Both the position numbers and the translations under genes were made by a program. From the NCBI RefSeq assembly GCF_048544455.1, contig NC_133532.1:82167156-82231155 (forward strand): 64,000 nt of DNA, read 5' to 3'. The notes beneath the pieces were generated by a model that was not told the origin of the DNA, did not search any database, and saw only the letters and a list, made by a program, of their open reading frames with translations. This DNA is from Silene latifolia (taxonomy: Eukaryota > Streptophyta > Magnoliopsida > Caryophyllales > Caryophyllaceae). Shown in pieces: positions 25,666 through 40,913 of this stretch (within the stretch, counting starts at the first letter, position 1; each line of letters begins with the position of its first letter).

Positions 25666-26967
25666 TGAAATCTATATCTCATTATTTCGACATATTCAAA
25701 TATGTGACAATTAATTTAGTCATAAAATTAATTTAGATCTTATGCATGCAAACTAAATAAGAAGAGATAAGAAAATCGATTTCAAACCATCTAAATTTCG
25801 GTCATTTATGGGCACCAACAAGATCTCCTTCTTGTTAGTTCTTGAGCTTTCAAACAATGGATGAACATTCATGACTTCAAAATAGAAGCCCTCCAATAAG
25901 TAGCACCCAAAACTATCCCTAAATCCCACAAACTAATATGTACTAGATATTTGTAATGTGGTTTACCTTAAAATCGGTTACTAATACTCATATACTACTA
26001 GTATTATTAGTGATTGATTTTTACAAATTAGATTCATAAAAATGAATTTTATGAAGAACAAGAGAGAGAAGGTAAAATTTTTCATAAAACATAAGAGAAT
26101 GAATAAAATTGAGAAAAACTCTCTAATCCATCTACCAAAAACCGGTGGCCTCTATTGTATATGGACCATTTTTTCTTTTTCCTTTTTGTCTTCACAAGAC
26201 AAATGTGTAAGCCTTTGTCCATAGTCATGTCACTATCAAGCATATTAGACAAATGAATAAGACAAATGGAAAAAGACAAAACTTCTCACATTGCTCACCA
26301 ATTTTCGGTTTATATGTGTAATATGAGTCCATTTTATTTTTGTCAATTGTACAATTGTATGTCATGTGACATGTGACATGTCTTATGTCATGTTTTAATT
26401 TAAAATGCATATTTAACAAATTAAATATCATTTACAAATTAAATAAATCACATTTAACAAATTGACTAGTAATTCAAAATTACTTTCACATAAAATGGTC
26501 ATTTAATTACTAGTTAGTATAATTCACAACATCTTGTAATTATAACTAACTTATCATTCTCATCTCGCGTGTTTCGCAAACACCGATTAATTTTAGTAAT
26601 ATAACTTCTTAAATTACTAAATAAAATCTTACTTAATCACATTATAATAAGATGTCATTTTCTCTCTTATGATAATAATTTGTTCAATTTTAAGGAATTA
26701 ATTAATCTGTATCGTCATACAATTAATTAACCTTTTTCAATTAAGAGAATCGTCCTTTAGGTGTGACCTCAAGGGATCAACTGATCACCACCGTCGCACG
26801 ACACTAATGTCAAACTCTAGCCAGCCAATCATTACCGATATGTGTGGACCAGTTGACTATATATGTAATGTATCATCCCTTTCGTATGCTTGATATGAGA
26901 TTTAAATATGTGATCAATATGATCGACAATTGTGATCGCATTATTGTCGGGGACACTTACTCCAACA
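25666..26967 (-). repeat. 5' LTR of the nested copia element
   Basis: Second LTR copy. At its inner end the terminal TCTAACA seen in the other LTR is shortened to TTTCA. Confidence 0.9.
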
Positions 26968-26972
26968 AAAAG

Positions 26973-29258
26973 TTGGGTAGAGAATTTGCACGATATGAGA
27001 TCTTGGTGGTGAGTCGGGTGACGATACAATTAAGGATGGAATTGGAAATAGTGTTGAGATGATTTTTGTTGATGTATTTGATGTTCGTTATTTGGGATGA
27101 TAACCAAAGATAGGAAAGAAATTGTGATGTTTTGATGTACGAACGGTGGTAGTGTGGAGATGTTGTCACTAGTGGTTAAGGGTGATGATAAATAAGAAAG
27201 ATGGCAATTCTAAAGAGGTTGATTTTGTAGAGACCGAATTGATATGTATGGTTATGAGGAAGTATAAGACGTAGTCTTAGGAGGCGGTTCCTCGTAATGA
27301 GGGTTAGCTGTATGGTTATGTATGGCAGAAAGTGTTGGTTATGCGAATGGGAGAATGTGTTATGAGGGGCATACGAGTTAAGCTCGGGTGAGAGGTAACC
27401 TTTGTCAGGTGGTAACTTACGTGATCAGGATTGACTAGTTGGATGTGATTACGGGTCTATGATGTGTATGAATGTTTGTGTGAGGTTTTGACCTCACAAG
27501 AAGTGGTATTGTGTGATAATTATAAAGTTGTTGTCTGAATTTTCTATATGTTGAGTACGGTAACCTGATTGATTGATAAAAAAAATGGTAATAGTTTGAT
27601 TGATCTGGCATGGTTAGTTATAATTGTATGTGTATTTATAATACATGTGTATTCCATGAAAGGGTAGGGATGATGGTCATGAGGTGCTTATCCGTTTATT
27701 CATATAATATGTTGCGTTGTGATTTAGTAAAGTGGATTTGAGTAATTTTTCTTGTCCGAGAAGTTATTTCTGAGTTAGTGTTTATGGAATTATGTATGTT
27801 GCGATGTCTATCGGTGTGGTTGCGGTGCCTCGGGTGGTGATCCGGGCACGGTACTTAGTGTTGTGATGCGGGTATTTTCGCACTGCGGTGTGGCTGTTGG
27901 TGACGGTGTTGCGATGCCGTCACCGGTTATGGTGGAGTAGGCGGGATGATTATGATTCGAGTTTCGAAAGTACATACCAGTTATACATGAATTGTTGTTT
28001 TGTTTGATGTTGCTTCCTGTGAGTTTCAGTTTGTACAGATAGACAGTTGTTTTGTTTATTGATGTTTCTTACCAGTTAAGTTTTGGAATGAGGGTAGAGT
28101 ATGATATGAAAGAGAGTGTATTTTTTTCCGTGGTTGTCATGGCAAAGGGATATTCTGTTGATGGGACACAGTTGTCATAAGTTGTTACAGTACATTTGAT
28201 CTTGTTGTAGATGAGGCATCGGTGCACATAGTCATGGCAAGTGATTCGTAGAACATGTGTGGTAATGATCTGAAAGCTGTAGGTGGTTCATAATCTTTCG
28301 TTGAGACAGTGAGTGTTGGGTGTTGGGAATTAGTGTCATGTTAAGTTTTGTATGAGTTTTGCGGTAATGAAAGAAAAGAACTTGAGAATCTAGTGTGAGT
28401 CTATGTAATAATTGTGGATTGTGAGTTATGAGTATGGAGATAGGTGCAGGTATAGAGGATTATGTCGTTTTGTCAGTTATAAGGAACAATTGAAGTTTTG
28501 GTTAAGCTAAAGATTTTGAGGTATAGGTTAGGTGGCGTGACGAGTGAATTGAAGTATGAGAATTGTTTAAGTAAGAGAGCCTTAGATATATGCATGGCGA
28601 GTGTTTAGATTTTAGGTGGTTATTTTTGACATGCGGGGTGATGAGGATAATGAGAAGATATAGCTAGGATTTAGTATTAGTGAGTTACGAGGACGTAACA
28701 TTTATCTTAAGAGGAGTAGGATGCGATAAAAGAGATTTTGATGGTTGTGCATATGGTAGTATAATTGGAAGTAGAGTGTTGGTGTAGCATAAAGGACGGA
28801 TATTTGTTTTGATTTTATTAAAGGTCATAACCGTGCTTGTAGTAGTTCGATGTTTAGGAATGGGAAAATATTTCAATAGTGTTGACAGTTGGATGAGGAT
28901 GTTATGAGTGTGAGTAAACTTCGAGGACGAAGTTCCTTTTAAGGGTGGTATAATGTAACATTCCGTTTGATGTTATGAGTATCTTGATATTGGATTATCT
29001 AGTGGATGATATGTTACGAAGCTAGCAGCGTTTGTGTTGGTAGTGTATGGAGTTAGTGTCGAGAGAGATATAATGTAGTTGATACGATATCGTGAGACAT
29101 GTTGTGGAGGTAGACGTGGTTGGTGGAGTTGGTGTTAAGAGTTCATGTTTCATAGGATGAGGTTTTGTTTTGAGTTCTTAGTTGCGTTGTTGTGTCTTAA
29201 TCGAGTTGGTAGGTTTGTTTTTATGTATGGGTTGAACTTCGGGGACGAAGTTCTTTTT
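26973..29258 (+). other. Interior of the 14,504 element, 3' part, non-coding
   Basis: Resumes after the AAAAG duplication. Rich in TTG/GTG but with no RT, integrase or chromodomain that I can read. Near 28,915 and again near 29,232 an ACTTCG(A/G)GGACGAAGTTC sequence occurs, the sort of text that precedes the 3' LTR of Tekay-like elements. Two copies 315 bp apart suggest a partial duplication of the 3' end. Confidence 0.6.
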
Positions 29259-29271
29259 AAGGAGGGAAGAC
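29259..29271 (+). other. Polypurine tract, 14,504 element
   Basis: AAGGAGGGAAGAC just before the 3' LTR start TGTAAT at 29,272. Confidence 0.8.
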
Positions 29272-30706
29272 TGTAATACTACGGTTTTATGAGTCTATGG
29301 GTACTCTATCGAGTGGGGCTTACTCTGTCGAGTAAGTATGTTTTGAGTTACGAAACAGAAGTCTGCCTGTAGGGTGCTCGATCGAGTAGCCTTGGCACTC
29401 GACCGAGTAAGTGGCACTCGATCGAGTACGAGACTTACTCGATCGAGTAGCTCGGTTTACGGGTAATGTTTTGTCGGGTTTTGTTAATAATGCGAATTAG
29501 TATATATAACTTTCTGTCATCTTTCCTAAACATTTTTTATAAACCTAATACACTCAAAAAGGAGATTGCAAATTACATCTTCGCATTGTTCGCATTATTG
29601 GCAAATCCCGGGGTTAGAGAGGTCAGATTTCGTTGTTCTTTACATCCTTGTGATCCTTGCGTCAAGGGTAAGTCTTACGTACCATTTTTATAGCGTTTGG
29701 GTAGTTTTGGTTAAACCCTAATTATGGGAATTGGGGATTTTATGGTTGTATTGTTGTGATAGTGATTGTATGATTATGTGTATAGAAGGAGGGTTCGTAG
29801 AAGAAAGGTTTTGAGACAGCTGCTAGATCGTCTGAGTTGTGATTGCTTTTTAGGTAGGGTTTCCCTACTCAGTATTAGTTACATGATGTGTGTGGTGATT
29901 GTGCTGTAGATAGTAATTGTTGATTGTTTCAGACGGTTGTGATATTGTATTGTTGATTGTTTCAGACGGTTGTGATATTGTATTGTTGGAAGTTTCAGAC
30001 GGTTGTTGAGGTTGTGTTGTGATTACTGTTTAACTGTTTGTGATCTTCGGGGTGCGTCCCTGGCTGAGTGGAGTCACTTGCGGGAGTGGCTTCACGCCCT
30101 TGATTCGCCTTCTGTGAAACCCGCCACAGAAGGGATGTGCACATTAAGGAACATTGGTTTATTGCTCGGATGAGATAAGCGAGGCTTAGGTGGGAACGGC
30201 TGCGGTCCCCCACTGGCGGTGTGGAGTATCTGTTGCGATGGGTACTCTGGCAGGGCTACACACTTTAGTGTGTAGTCAGTTGTGTGGAGATTGATTATGG
30301 AGCCTGGGTTTGATGTGGCAATTGAACTGTTTGGCATTTGTTTTATCGTGATTTGTATTGTGTAATTAGTACTGACCCCGTTTAAATGTTTTAAAAACTG
30401 TGGTGATCCATTCGGGGATGGTGAGCAGTTATTGAGCAAGTATGATATGACGCATATGGGATAGCTGGGATGAGTCATCACTTGCAGTTAGAAGAGTCTT
30501 CCGTTGTGTCAGACGATGTCCTTTAGTTGTTCAGTTTTATTAGTAGACAGTTTTGGTTTGAGACATGTAATCACTTAAATTATATTTACTTTTAAAGTAC
30601 GTTTCTTTATTGTCTTATGATTATCATTGCCTCGGGTAACCGAGATGGTAGCACTTCCATGCCTTAAGTGGTCCTGGTAAGGCACTTGGAGTATGGGGGT
30701 GTTACA
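29272..30706 (+). repeat. 3' LTR of the 14,504 element
   Basis: Matches 14,504-15,914. Followed by the target duplication GGAGC at 30,707-30,711. It contains palindromes at about 29,377-29,447 and the 36-bp triplicate near 29,918-30,005. Confidence 0.92.
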
Positions 30707-31779
30707 GGAGCCTCGATAGCTCGCGCGTGATTTGTGTTCTTCGCGGAGTAGGAGCCACGGCGGGGGTTCCGGTGGAGGTACGAAAATAAGGTAAGTCAAA
30801 GAGATGTGGTGGTCGGCGATTTGTGTTCATCGATGTCGAATTCGCTATTCATCTCGTCGAGCAGATTTGTCTCCCTTCATCTTATTTAATAGCAATGGTG
30901 GTTGGAGGATAAACTCAGGCGGTGAGTTATCTGTGCGGTGGGGTGGTGGTTTGTGTAGCGGGTTCATGAAAACGACATATATAAAGAAATATCAATACTT
31001 AATTTCTCAGATCTGAAATTTTAGATTGAAATTCATTTTTATGATGGTGAGATCTCGCCGGTACGGCTTTAAGTGATGCAAGGCAGGGGTTATGTGTTGA
31101 CTTCGCGCCTGGTTGTGGTGAAATCTCGCTGGTACGGCTTCAAGTGATGCAAATAAAATTTTTTGGCTCTCGATTTCTCCATCGTCACCAGAACACGACC
31201 ATGGTGCTCGACTCTCTTTGTGTGGGTACCCAGTCTAGTCGAGCCACGCCGGTGAAAGGTAATGGGATTGATGTGGTGGGTAGGCTGTAGGCAGGGAGGT
31301 CGACGGGTTTTGGTGGGGGAGTTGGTGGTGTTATCGAGCCGGCGAGCTCCGACAGTGGTCGGAGCAGGCGTTGGTTGTTGTCGTTGTTGTTGGTTCTTTG
31401 ACTTCTGACATTTATTTCGATGTTAGGGGTGTTAGTCGGTGGTAGTGGTGGTGGTCAGTGGTGTGGTGGTGGTCTTAGTCGGTGGAGTCGGTGGCGGTTC
31501 ATAGTTTGGGGTGGATACATGAAGTAGTGTATTTGGATACGTTTATGAATGCTACCAGATACTTTTATTATTTGTGTATCCGGTGTTGTTTGTGGGATGG
31601 TGGTAGTGGTGGTGTGGTGGTAGTTGGGTTAGCTTGGTAACGGTGATGGCGGCAGTGGTGGTGGCGGAACGGCTGTGATGATGGTGGTGGAAGTGGATAC
31701 ACAAAGTACCGCCCCTGATACATATGGTATTGATACGGGACACACTTGGTATTAATACTGGATACATGTGTATCTCGTA

Positions 31780-32160
31780 TTAATACCATGTGTATCCGGA
31801 GGTACTAGCTAGTGTATCTGGAAATGCGTTTCTCATAAATCTATGATAAGATGCGTATCTGACTTTAATAACATGCGTATCTGGGGTTGATAAGATCTGT
31901 ACCTGGCTTTAATGTCATATGTATCCGCAAAAAAATAAAAAATGTATCCGCAAAAAATATAAAACGTATCCGAGAGTTAGTGTTAAAACTTGAAGTGTAT
32001 CCGCTAATAATATAAAATGTATCCGCAAATAGTATAAAATGTATCTCGAAGTTAGTCTTAAAACTCCTCAAAAAATTAGTGTTAAAAAGTTTAAAAGTGC
32101 ATCTAGAATTTTATTGTGGAAAAAATGTATCTACATATGTTACAAAGTGTATCTGGAAAA
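31780..32160. repeat. E3 core: dispersed GTATCCG/GTATCTG repeats
   Basis: The word GTATC(C/T)G recurs more than a dozen times, joined by AT-rich spacers such as CAAAAAATATAAAA. No coding frame. This is the E3 counterpart of the repeat cores in E2, E4, E5 and E6. Confidence 0.7.
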
Positions 32161-32237
32161 AAAAAAGGAAAAAAAAAAAAGCTGTGTTAAAGCTAGTTCG
32201 TACGGTTCGTACCGTAACTCGCCCGTACACAACCCGC

Positions 32238-32353
<116 letters not shown>

Positions 32354-32573
32354 GTCGGATCCTGTGAGGCTGTTAATTATGGCGAGGCAGCCGACCTCAC
32401 CAAATTTATCAGGCTGATTTTCAGTTGTTCATGGGGCTGAAAATTTAATGAATCCTCGACCCAATTTTGTGAACCATGGACTTAATTTTATGAATCTAAG
32501 ACTTGATTTGGTATTTTTGACATACATTGATAGTAACAAACTATATAATAATCGTACAACTATATTTGTTCTT

Positions 32574-32637
32574 CTATATGGGACTCGAACCCACACCTTG
32601 CGCAATGGCACAATGCTCTACCTTTTGAGCTAATAGA
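32574..32637 (-). tRNA. tRNA-like sequence in E4 (degenerate)
   Basis: On the minus strand an A-box-like TAGCTCAAAAGGTAGAGC and a perfect B box GGTTCGAGTCC are correctly spaced. The D stem (GCTC/GAGC) and T stem (GTGGG/CCCAT) can form, and short CTAT/ATAG ends pair. The anticodon arm gives a six-base loop, so it is probably not a working tRNA. It closely resembles the sequence in E5 at 40,846-40,913. Confidence 0.5.
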
Positions 32638-33380
32638 TGATATAGTTCAAAAATTAATTCATGCAATAAAAAATAACACACACTTCAAAACACCAGTAGT
32701 TTGATGCACATTTGAAAAACTTACCTTTCAGATCATAAATGTTACAGCCTTTTACAGTAAAGATCAAAAATTCAGTTTCATGTTAAAGCATGGAACTGAA
32801 TGAAATTTCCTAGCAGTGTTTCTGCCACACATGACACAACAGATATCCAAGCGAATCACGGATACCAAGTCACTTTCCCTTAATAATTTTAGAAGCCGTA
32901 TATACGCCAGCATAAAGGCCACACCTGTAGTGGATAAAGAAAGAGATCAATTACTCTAGACGGACTAATAAAACGGTTAAATAATTAGTATATACACTCC
33001 TTCAAATTCCGGAGTTAAAATAAAAGAAAAAAAGGAAGCTTTTCTGACTTGCTTACCATTCTTTATACTGAAGTGAAATGGATTTTTAGCTGAACAAATT
33101 GATAATCTTAATTTTCACATGGTAGTTTTGGCGATAGGGACAGAAGTCATAAGGCACCAGCTGCAGGACTGCAGGAAAGCCACCGGTACACATTCAACTT
33201 TAAGGAATTATCTTATCAACACCTCCAAAGAAAATATAGCAGTAATTACATAAGACATAACAGTATCATCAAGTAGAACAATAATCAAGACCCGTTCCCT
33301 CACATTAGGCATAACTTGTACCTTGACACCGCTCCAATACAGATCATAAAAGAAAAGCTTTGACGAAGATGAACGCTTGT

Positions 33381-34610
33381 GAGAAAAGGAGTAAAATAGG
33401 TGATTTCAACTATTTATAACCAAGTTTCACAAAATCACTTTGTAGTTTCACAATATAAATTTAGGATTCGCAAAATAAGGTCTATAATTCACGGAATAAG
33501 AAAAAGAGCAAAATAGGGAATTTTAACCATTTATGACCAAGTTTCACAAAATCACCTTCTAGTTTCACAATATAAGCTCAAGGATTCACAAAACAATGTC
33601 TAGGATCAACAGAATAAGAAAAAGAGCAAAATAAGTCATTTCAACCATTTATGACGAAGGTTCACAAAATCGCGTTCTAGTTCCACAATATAAGCTCTAA
33701 GATTCACAAAACAAGGTATAAGATTCATGAAATGAGAAAAGGAGTAAAATAGGTGATTTCAACTATTTATAACGAAGTTTCATAAAATCACTTTGTAGTT
33801 TCACAATATAAGTTTTAGGATTCACAAAATAAGGTCTATGATTCACGGAATAAGAAAAAGAGCAAAATAGGGAATTTCAACCATTTATGACCAAGTTTCA
33901 CAAAATCACCTTCTAGTTTCACAATATAAGCTCAAGGATTCACAAAACAAAGTCTAAGATCAACAGAATAAGAAAAAGAGCAAAATAGGTCATTTCAACC
34001 ATTTATGATGAAGGTTCACAAAATCGCGTTCTAGTTCCACAATATAAACTCTAAGATTCACAAAACAAGGTATAAGATTCATGAAATGAGAAAAGGAGTA
34101 AAGTAGGTGATTTCAACTATTTATAACCAAGTTTCACAAAATCACTTTGTAGTTTCACAATATAAATTTTAGGATTCACAAACTAAGGTCTATGATTCAC
34201 GGAATAAGAAAAAGAGCAAAATTGGGGATTTCAACCATTTATGACCAAGTTTTACAAAATCACCCTTCTAGTTTCATAATATAGCTCTAGGATTTACAAA
34301 ACAATGTCCAGGATTAACAGAATAGGAAAAAGAGCAAAATAGGTCATTTTAACCATTTATGATGAAGTTTCACAAAACTGCCATCTAGTTCCACAATATA
34401 GCTCTAGGATTCACAAAACAAGGTATAGGATTCACGAAATGAGAAAAGGAGTAAAATAGGTGATTTCAACTATTTATAACCAAGTTTCAAAAAATCACTT
34501 TGTATTTTCACAATATAAATTTTAGGATTCACAAAATAAGGTCTATGATTGACGAAATAAGAAAAAGAGCAAAATAGGGAATCTCAACCATTTATGACCA
34601 AGTTTCACAA
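33381..34610. repeat. Higher-order tandem array: about 118-bp subunits in 354-bp units (E4 core)
   Basis: The phrase GAGAAAAGGAGTAAA recurs at 33,381, 33,734, 34,088 and 34,441, i.e. every 353-354 bp. Each unit is made of three related subunits of about 118 bp that differ in their opening (GTGATTTCAACTATT, GGGAATTT, GTCATTTCAACC). About 3.5 units are present. Every subunit contains TTCACAAAATC and ATTCACAAAA words. Confidence 0.88.
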
Positions 34611-35468
34611 ATAAAATAAGTTGATTGAAGATTAGTGTGATGGATGCAGAATGAAATCGAGATGAATCGAAATGAAAATATAGACAACACATTCATCACA
34701 GAAATGTGCCCACCTTTACCTAACAGGGATAAGGAGCAGCAGCGTCTAATATCTCCCTCAAAGGAATAAGCTTGTCTCAATGAACCGGGCTGCCATGAAT
34801 ACCAGCTCCTTAGTCTGGATGGGTGACGGTGCCTTCTACTAGACACTTGTGAGAATTTGAGAGCACCATTAGGAGTTCAGACACTTCTACAAGAATAAGC
34901 TTTCAGAAATGTCCCCTTTTAAATAGGTCATCTTCTCATACTTTGCAATTTGAAGACATTATTAGCCCACATATGCCTGACGAAATACAATGTCCACGCT
35001 TCTGTGTCTTGCTCAAAGACCATATACATCATGAGCGGCTCAGGCGATACACTTCCTGCTAAAGTCTGCTAGGCCAGCCTTAGCAGTCATAAACCTGAGC
35101 CCCAAGTGAAGTGACAAGGGCAACCCAGAAGCACATTGCACCAATGCAAGTCTCAACAGTGTTATATGGTACACTGTTCGATTCGGTTCGAGGAGCAGGT
35201 TCACGTTTGCAGAAACACTAGCAGATTCATATGTAAAGAATGATGGTAACCTGTACTTCATAAAGTACGAACTATAGGGTTATAGGATTGATCGACCGAT
35301 CCCCGAACCATGCATCAGCGGTTTCGACAGTGCACCCTCTCCTCCCATCCAAATTACAGAAGTATGACAGGAACTGGACAGCAGCCCGCCAACAAGCCTA
35401 GCATTTTAAAGTTATAGCTAAGACCAAAGTTAAATCTATCGAGGACTTCTAACACACAACAATCCTAC

Positions 35469-37850
<2,382 letters not shown>

Positions 37851-39929
37851 GGGATCATATGAGTGTAACTCATATATTTGAGTATTGAGGATTAATTCAG
37901 ACCGCCAGATCTAAGAGATCCAATGGCCAACACAAATCGCGCTTCATTAAGGGCAAGATCGTCATTCCTCGTCATAATATAAATTGCTCAGTACAACCGT
38001 CTTTCTCATTTTATATCATTCGGTTTCTCTCTCTTGAATTTTTCTTGATATATCGCTCTATTTAGGGTTTGTTTTGCTGTAATATTTTCTCTATTCTTCA
38101 CGATCGTTCCCTAATTTACGATCTACTCAAATTCTGCGATGATTAATCGACGAACATTATATACTCTTTCGAATCGCAAATGTTAGGTATGATTTCTTGT
38201 GTTTTTCATTTTTTTCTTCTTCTGATTTTGTTAAGAATCCTATTATTTTAATTACCTTTGTTTTATTGTAAGTGATTTATAATATTTTTGGTTTTGATTT
38301 GGAATTTTGCAGAAGACCATCGCCAGTTTCATGATTTTTTGCGATGCGACATTGGATTAAACGTATCATAAAACAAATTGAAATCCGGTATGAAAATCCT
38401 AAATCTTTGGTGGATTCGAGTTTTGAATAAATGTATTCATACAAATCCCCTTTCTTCTATTGTAGTTATGATTAATTTGATTCTAAATTTAAACTCTTTG
38501 AGGCGATCAATTAATAAGCGAAATTTTGTATAATTTAAGTTGCCTAATTAATCTAAGGTGTCAAACATGGGAATTTCTTTATGTACGTTATATGCCCAAT
38601 CTAATTGAAGTTATTGAATCGTATAATCACTTTCTGGTATTGTCGCAATTAAATATTAACCTAGGGTTCATGATATGAGTTAATCAGGTGATATTTGTGA
38701 TCTTTAGTACATTACTGAGACATAGAACTTTTGCTATTTATTTGAATCTTGTCAATTCGTGGGGATCATTAAGTTCATCATTCAAAGATCCCACCTCTTT
38801 GTAAGCATTGTCTTTTCATTTCATGTATTCGTTTTCTTTTTTTGCCTTTTATTTCTTATACTGAGTAAGAATTCAATTCTAATTTCTATGATAATTTTGA
38901 AGAATATTTTTGATGATACTTGTGATGAGAAGTCCTTTAAATCTGAAGGTTTCATACAGTTCAAAGGAGAAGAAGGTAGATATTGAATTCTACTGACCTT
39001 AAAATTCTAGTAGTGTAAGGCGGGGCAGAAACTGAGAGCAACAAAACTAATTTTCTCATCCTTAATGGATTTCTTTGTATTGAAATGGTGTTGCTTCTTC
39101 ATGTATGCAGGAAGTTTAGGTAATGGTAATTTTTAACAACGCTGCACTACCCTAAGGTCTCAATGCTTGCTTCTGGCCCACGGTGGGAACATTGGTTTGT
39201 ATGAACTTTACCATGTGTTAAAGACATACATCCAACTTCCAGACAGTTCATAACGAAAATCGAATCGTAAAAATCATAAACGTTTGCCTACTTCATAATA
39301 CAAGAAGCAAAAATTATTTGATGAGCCATTCGTCAGTTTTGGTGACTTATGTAGTTATGTGTGGATGTCTTATGAACAGATGCTCAAAAAGTCAGTGAAC
39401 TAGATGCAACATGACAAAGTGGTGCTCAAAAGAAGAAACAAAAGTGTATTGGTTCCTGGAACTCCCAGAAAGTAGCTACTTCCCACAATTGACAAGAAAG
39501 AGAATATGGCAACCCTGAAAAGAATGCAGATGGTCAACGCAATAGCTACAAAACCCGCGCTCAAAAGGAAGGCTTTGGGAAAGATTTGGAAGTAGCTTTT
39601 GAAATACTCCTTGCTATTGAGATACTCGTATTAGAATGGCATTTGCAGAGTCACTTAACAATTGCATATCTTGTGCATATTGATAGCTAGTGGTGTTATT
39701 ATTAGTTGGGTTTGAACTTATTTTTTTTCCCTTTTGGCTAGTGCAAATTCCGCTGGTGTGTTATGTATTTGAATCCATAACTTGTTATACACGGCAGCCT
39801 TTGGGTAACGAATATTGTTAGTGTGGACAGAAATGAACATAGGAGTTTAGAAATTTGTTTTGTTATTTATCTATCGCGGTGTGGAGGCTTTTAGACTGAT
39901 ATTTGCTACTGATTAACTTTTCTACCAAT

Positions 39930-40745
39930 GCTTTTAACTGTGATATTGTATTGTATACGTTGTGATATTGTATTGTTAGACGTGTGATATTACATTGGAT
40001 ATGTATTGTGATATTGTATTGGATATGTGTTCTTTACAGTACAATATCACAACATATCCATTACAATATCAAATTTGTCTCATATAAATATAACATGGTT
40101 TTAAAAGAAGTATCAGACTAATTACATTATAGTAACACATTGTATTCTTTACGAAATCACATTGTATTCAATACAATACCATAAAGTATTCAATACAATA
40201 TCTCACTTTTTGAGAAATAATCATTGAATTTTATCTCAACATTACAATATCAGACGTTTTCCAATACAATGTCACAAAATATACAATACAATATCACACT
40301 TTTTCAAAGTCTTTATCAGTCAAGGTAGAATAATGAATGTTATCTCAATATTACAATATCAACTGTTTTGCAACAGAATATCACAAGATATACAATACAG
40401 TATAACACTTTTTCAAATAGTCTTTGTCAGTCAAGGTAGAACGTTGATTGTTCTCTCAGTGTTACAATATCAACTGTTTGACATTACAATATCACAAAAT
40501 GTTCAATACAATATCAAACTTTTTTTCCAAATAATCTCTGTCAGTCTGATTGCTTTTTTAGTATTACAATATCACATGTCTAACAATAAAATATCACAAC
40601 ATATCCAATACAATATCACAGCTATTTTTATAAATTTCGTCATTAGCCTTGCTCACTTACTGTTGGATTTTAGTTACAATATCACAATTTATGTAATTCA
40701 ATATCACAATGCACTGAATACAATATCACACCTGTTTACTGTAAT
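39930..40745. repeat. E5 core: dispersed ACAATATCACA repeats
   Basis: The word (T)ACAATATCACA and its inverse TGTGATATTGTA recur about thirty times. The inverse form dominates at 39,935-40,030 and the direct form thereafter, so the core has an internal orientation switch near 40,040. Longer units such as CAATACAATATCACA recur at 40-60 bp. Confidence 0.85.
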
Positions 40746-40845
40746 AGAAATAACACATGTAAGATGAATAAGTAGCAGAAGGAACCCTTTGAAATAGCAC
40801 AAAAATGCAAATGAAATTGTACTTTGAAATAGCACATTAACAGTA

Positions 40846-40913
40846 GCCTATGTGGAACTTGAACCCACATTCTTTGCGCATTGCAAAATGCTCTACCGAT
40901 TGAGCTAATAGGC
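40846..40913 (-). tRNA. tRNA-like sequence in E5
   Basis: The 68-bp minus-strand sequence folds as a cloverleaf. It has a six-pair acceptor stem GCCTAT/ATAGGC, D stem GCTC/GAGC, anticodon stem TTTTG/CAAAG with the seven-base loop CAATGCG, and T stem GTGGG/TCCAC with loop TTCAAGT. The usual T33 is absent and the acceptor stem is one pair short, so decoding ability is doubtful. Both RNA polymerase III boxes are present. It is closely related to 32,574-32,637 in E4. Confidence 0.55.

Larger units (their letters stand above)
18131..26967 (-). mobile_element. Ty1/copia LTR retrotransposon, decayed, nested in the 14,504 element
   Basis: LTRs of 1,308 bp (18,131-19,438) and about 1,302 bp (25,666-26,967) are flanked by identical AAAAG duplications (18,126-18,130 and 26,968-26,972). 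On the minus strand the LTR starts TGTTGGAG after the polypurine tract CAAGTGGGAGAT, and a GGTATCATGAGCC primer site follows the right-hand LTR. So the element runs right to left and is Ty1/copia type. The 6.2-kb interior is broken by many stops; only fragments of pol are readable. Confidence 0.88.
14504..30706 (+). mobile_element. LTR retrotransposon without recognisable coding region, Ty3/gypsy-like
   Basis: LTRs of 1,411 bp (14,504-15,914) and 1,435 bp (29,272-30,706) start TGTAAT and end TTACA, flanked by GGAGC duplications. A tRNA-Met primer site lies at 15,918 and a polypurine tract at 29,259. The text before the 3' LTR, GAACTTCGGGGACGAAGTTC, is a sequence I associate with Tekay/Del-type chromoviruses, and a relative of it occurs near 28,915. 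The interior (about 4.5 kb once the nested copia element is removed) has no gag or pol that I can read. It is therefore either a LARD-type derivative or heavily decayed. Confidence 0.85.

Noticed and set aside
31552..31789. His/Pro-rich frames in E3 (minus)
   Set aside because: They reflect GGT/GTGG-rich simple sequence, not a protein.
33381..34610. Regular repeats resembling a CRISPR array
   Set aside because: Units are contiguous, 118 bp, without unique spacers, in a plant genome. They are tandem repeats.
38759..38986. 75-residue hydrophobic frame in E5
   Set aside because: Composition follows local TTT/CTT richness. No domain, and no splice-supported extension found.
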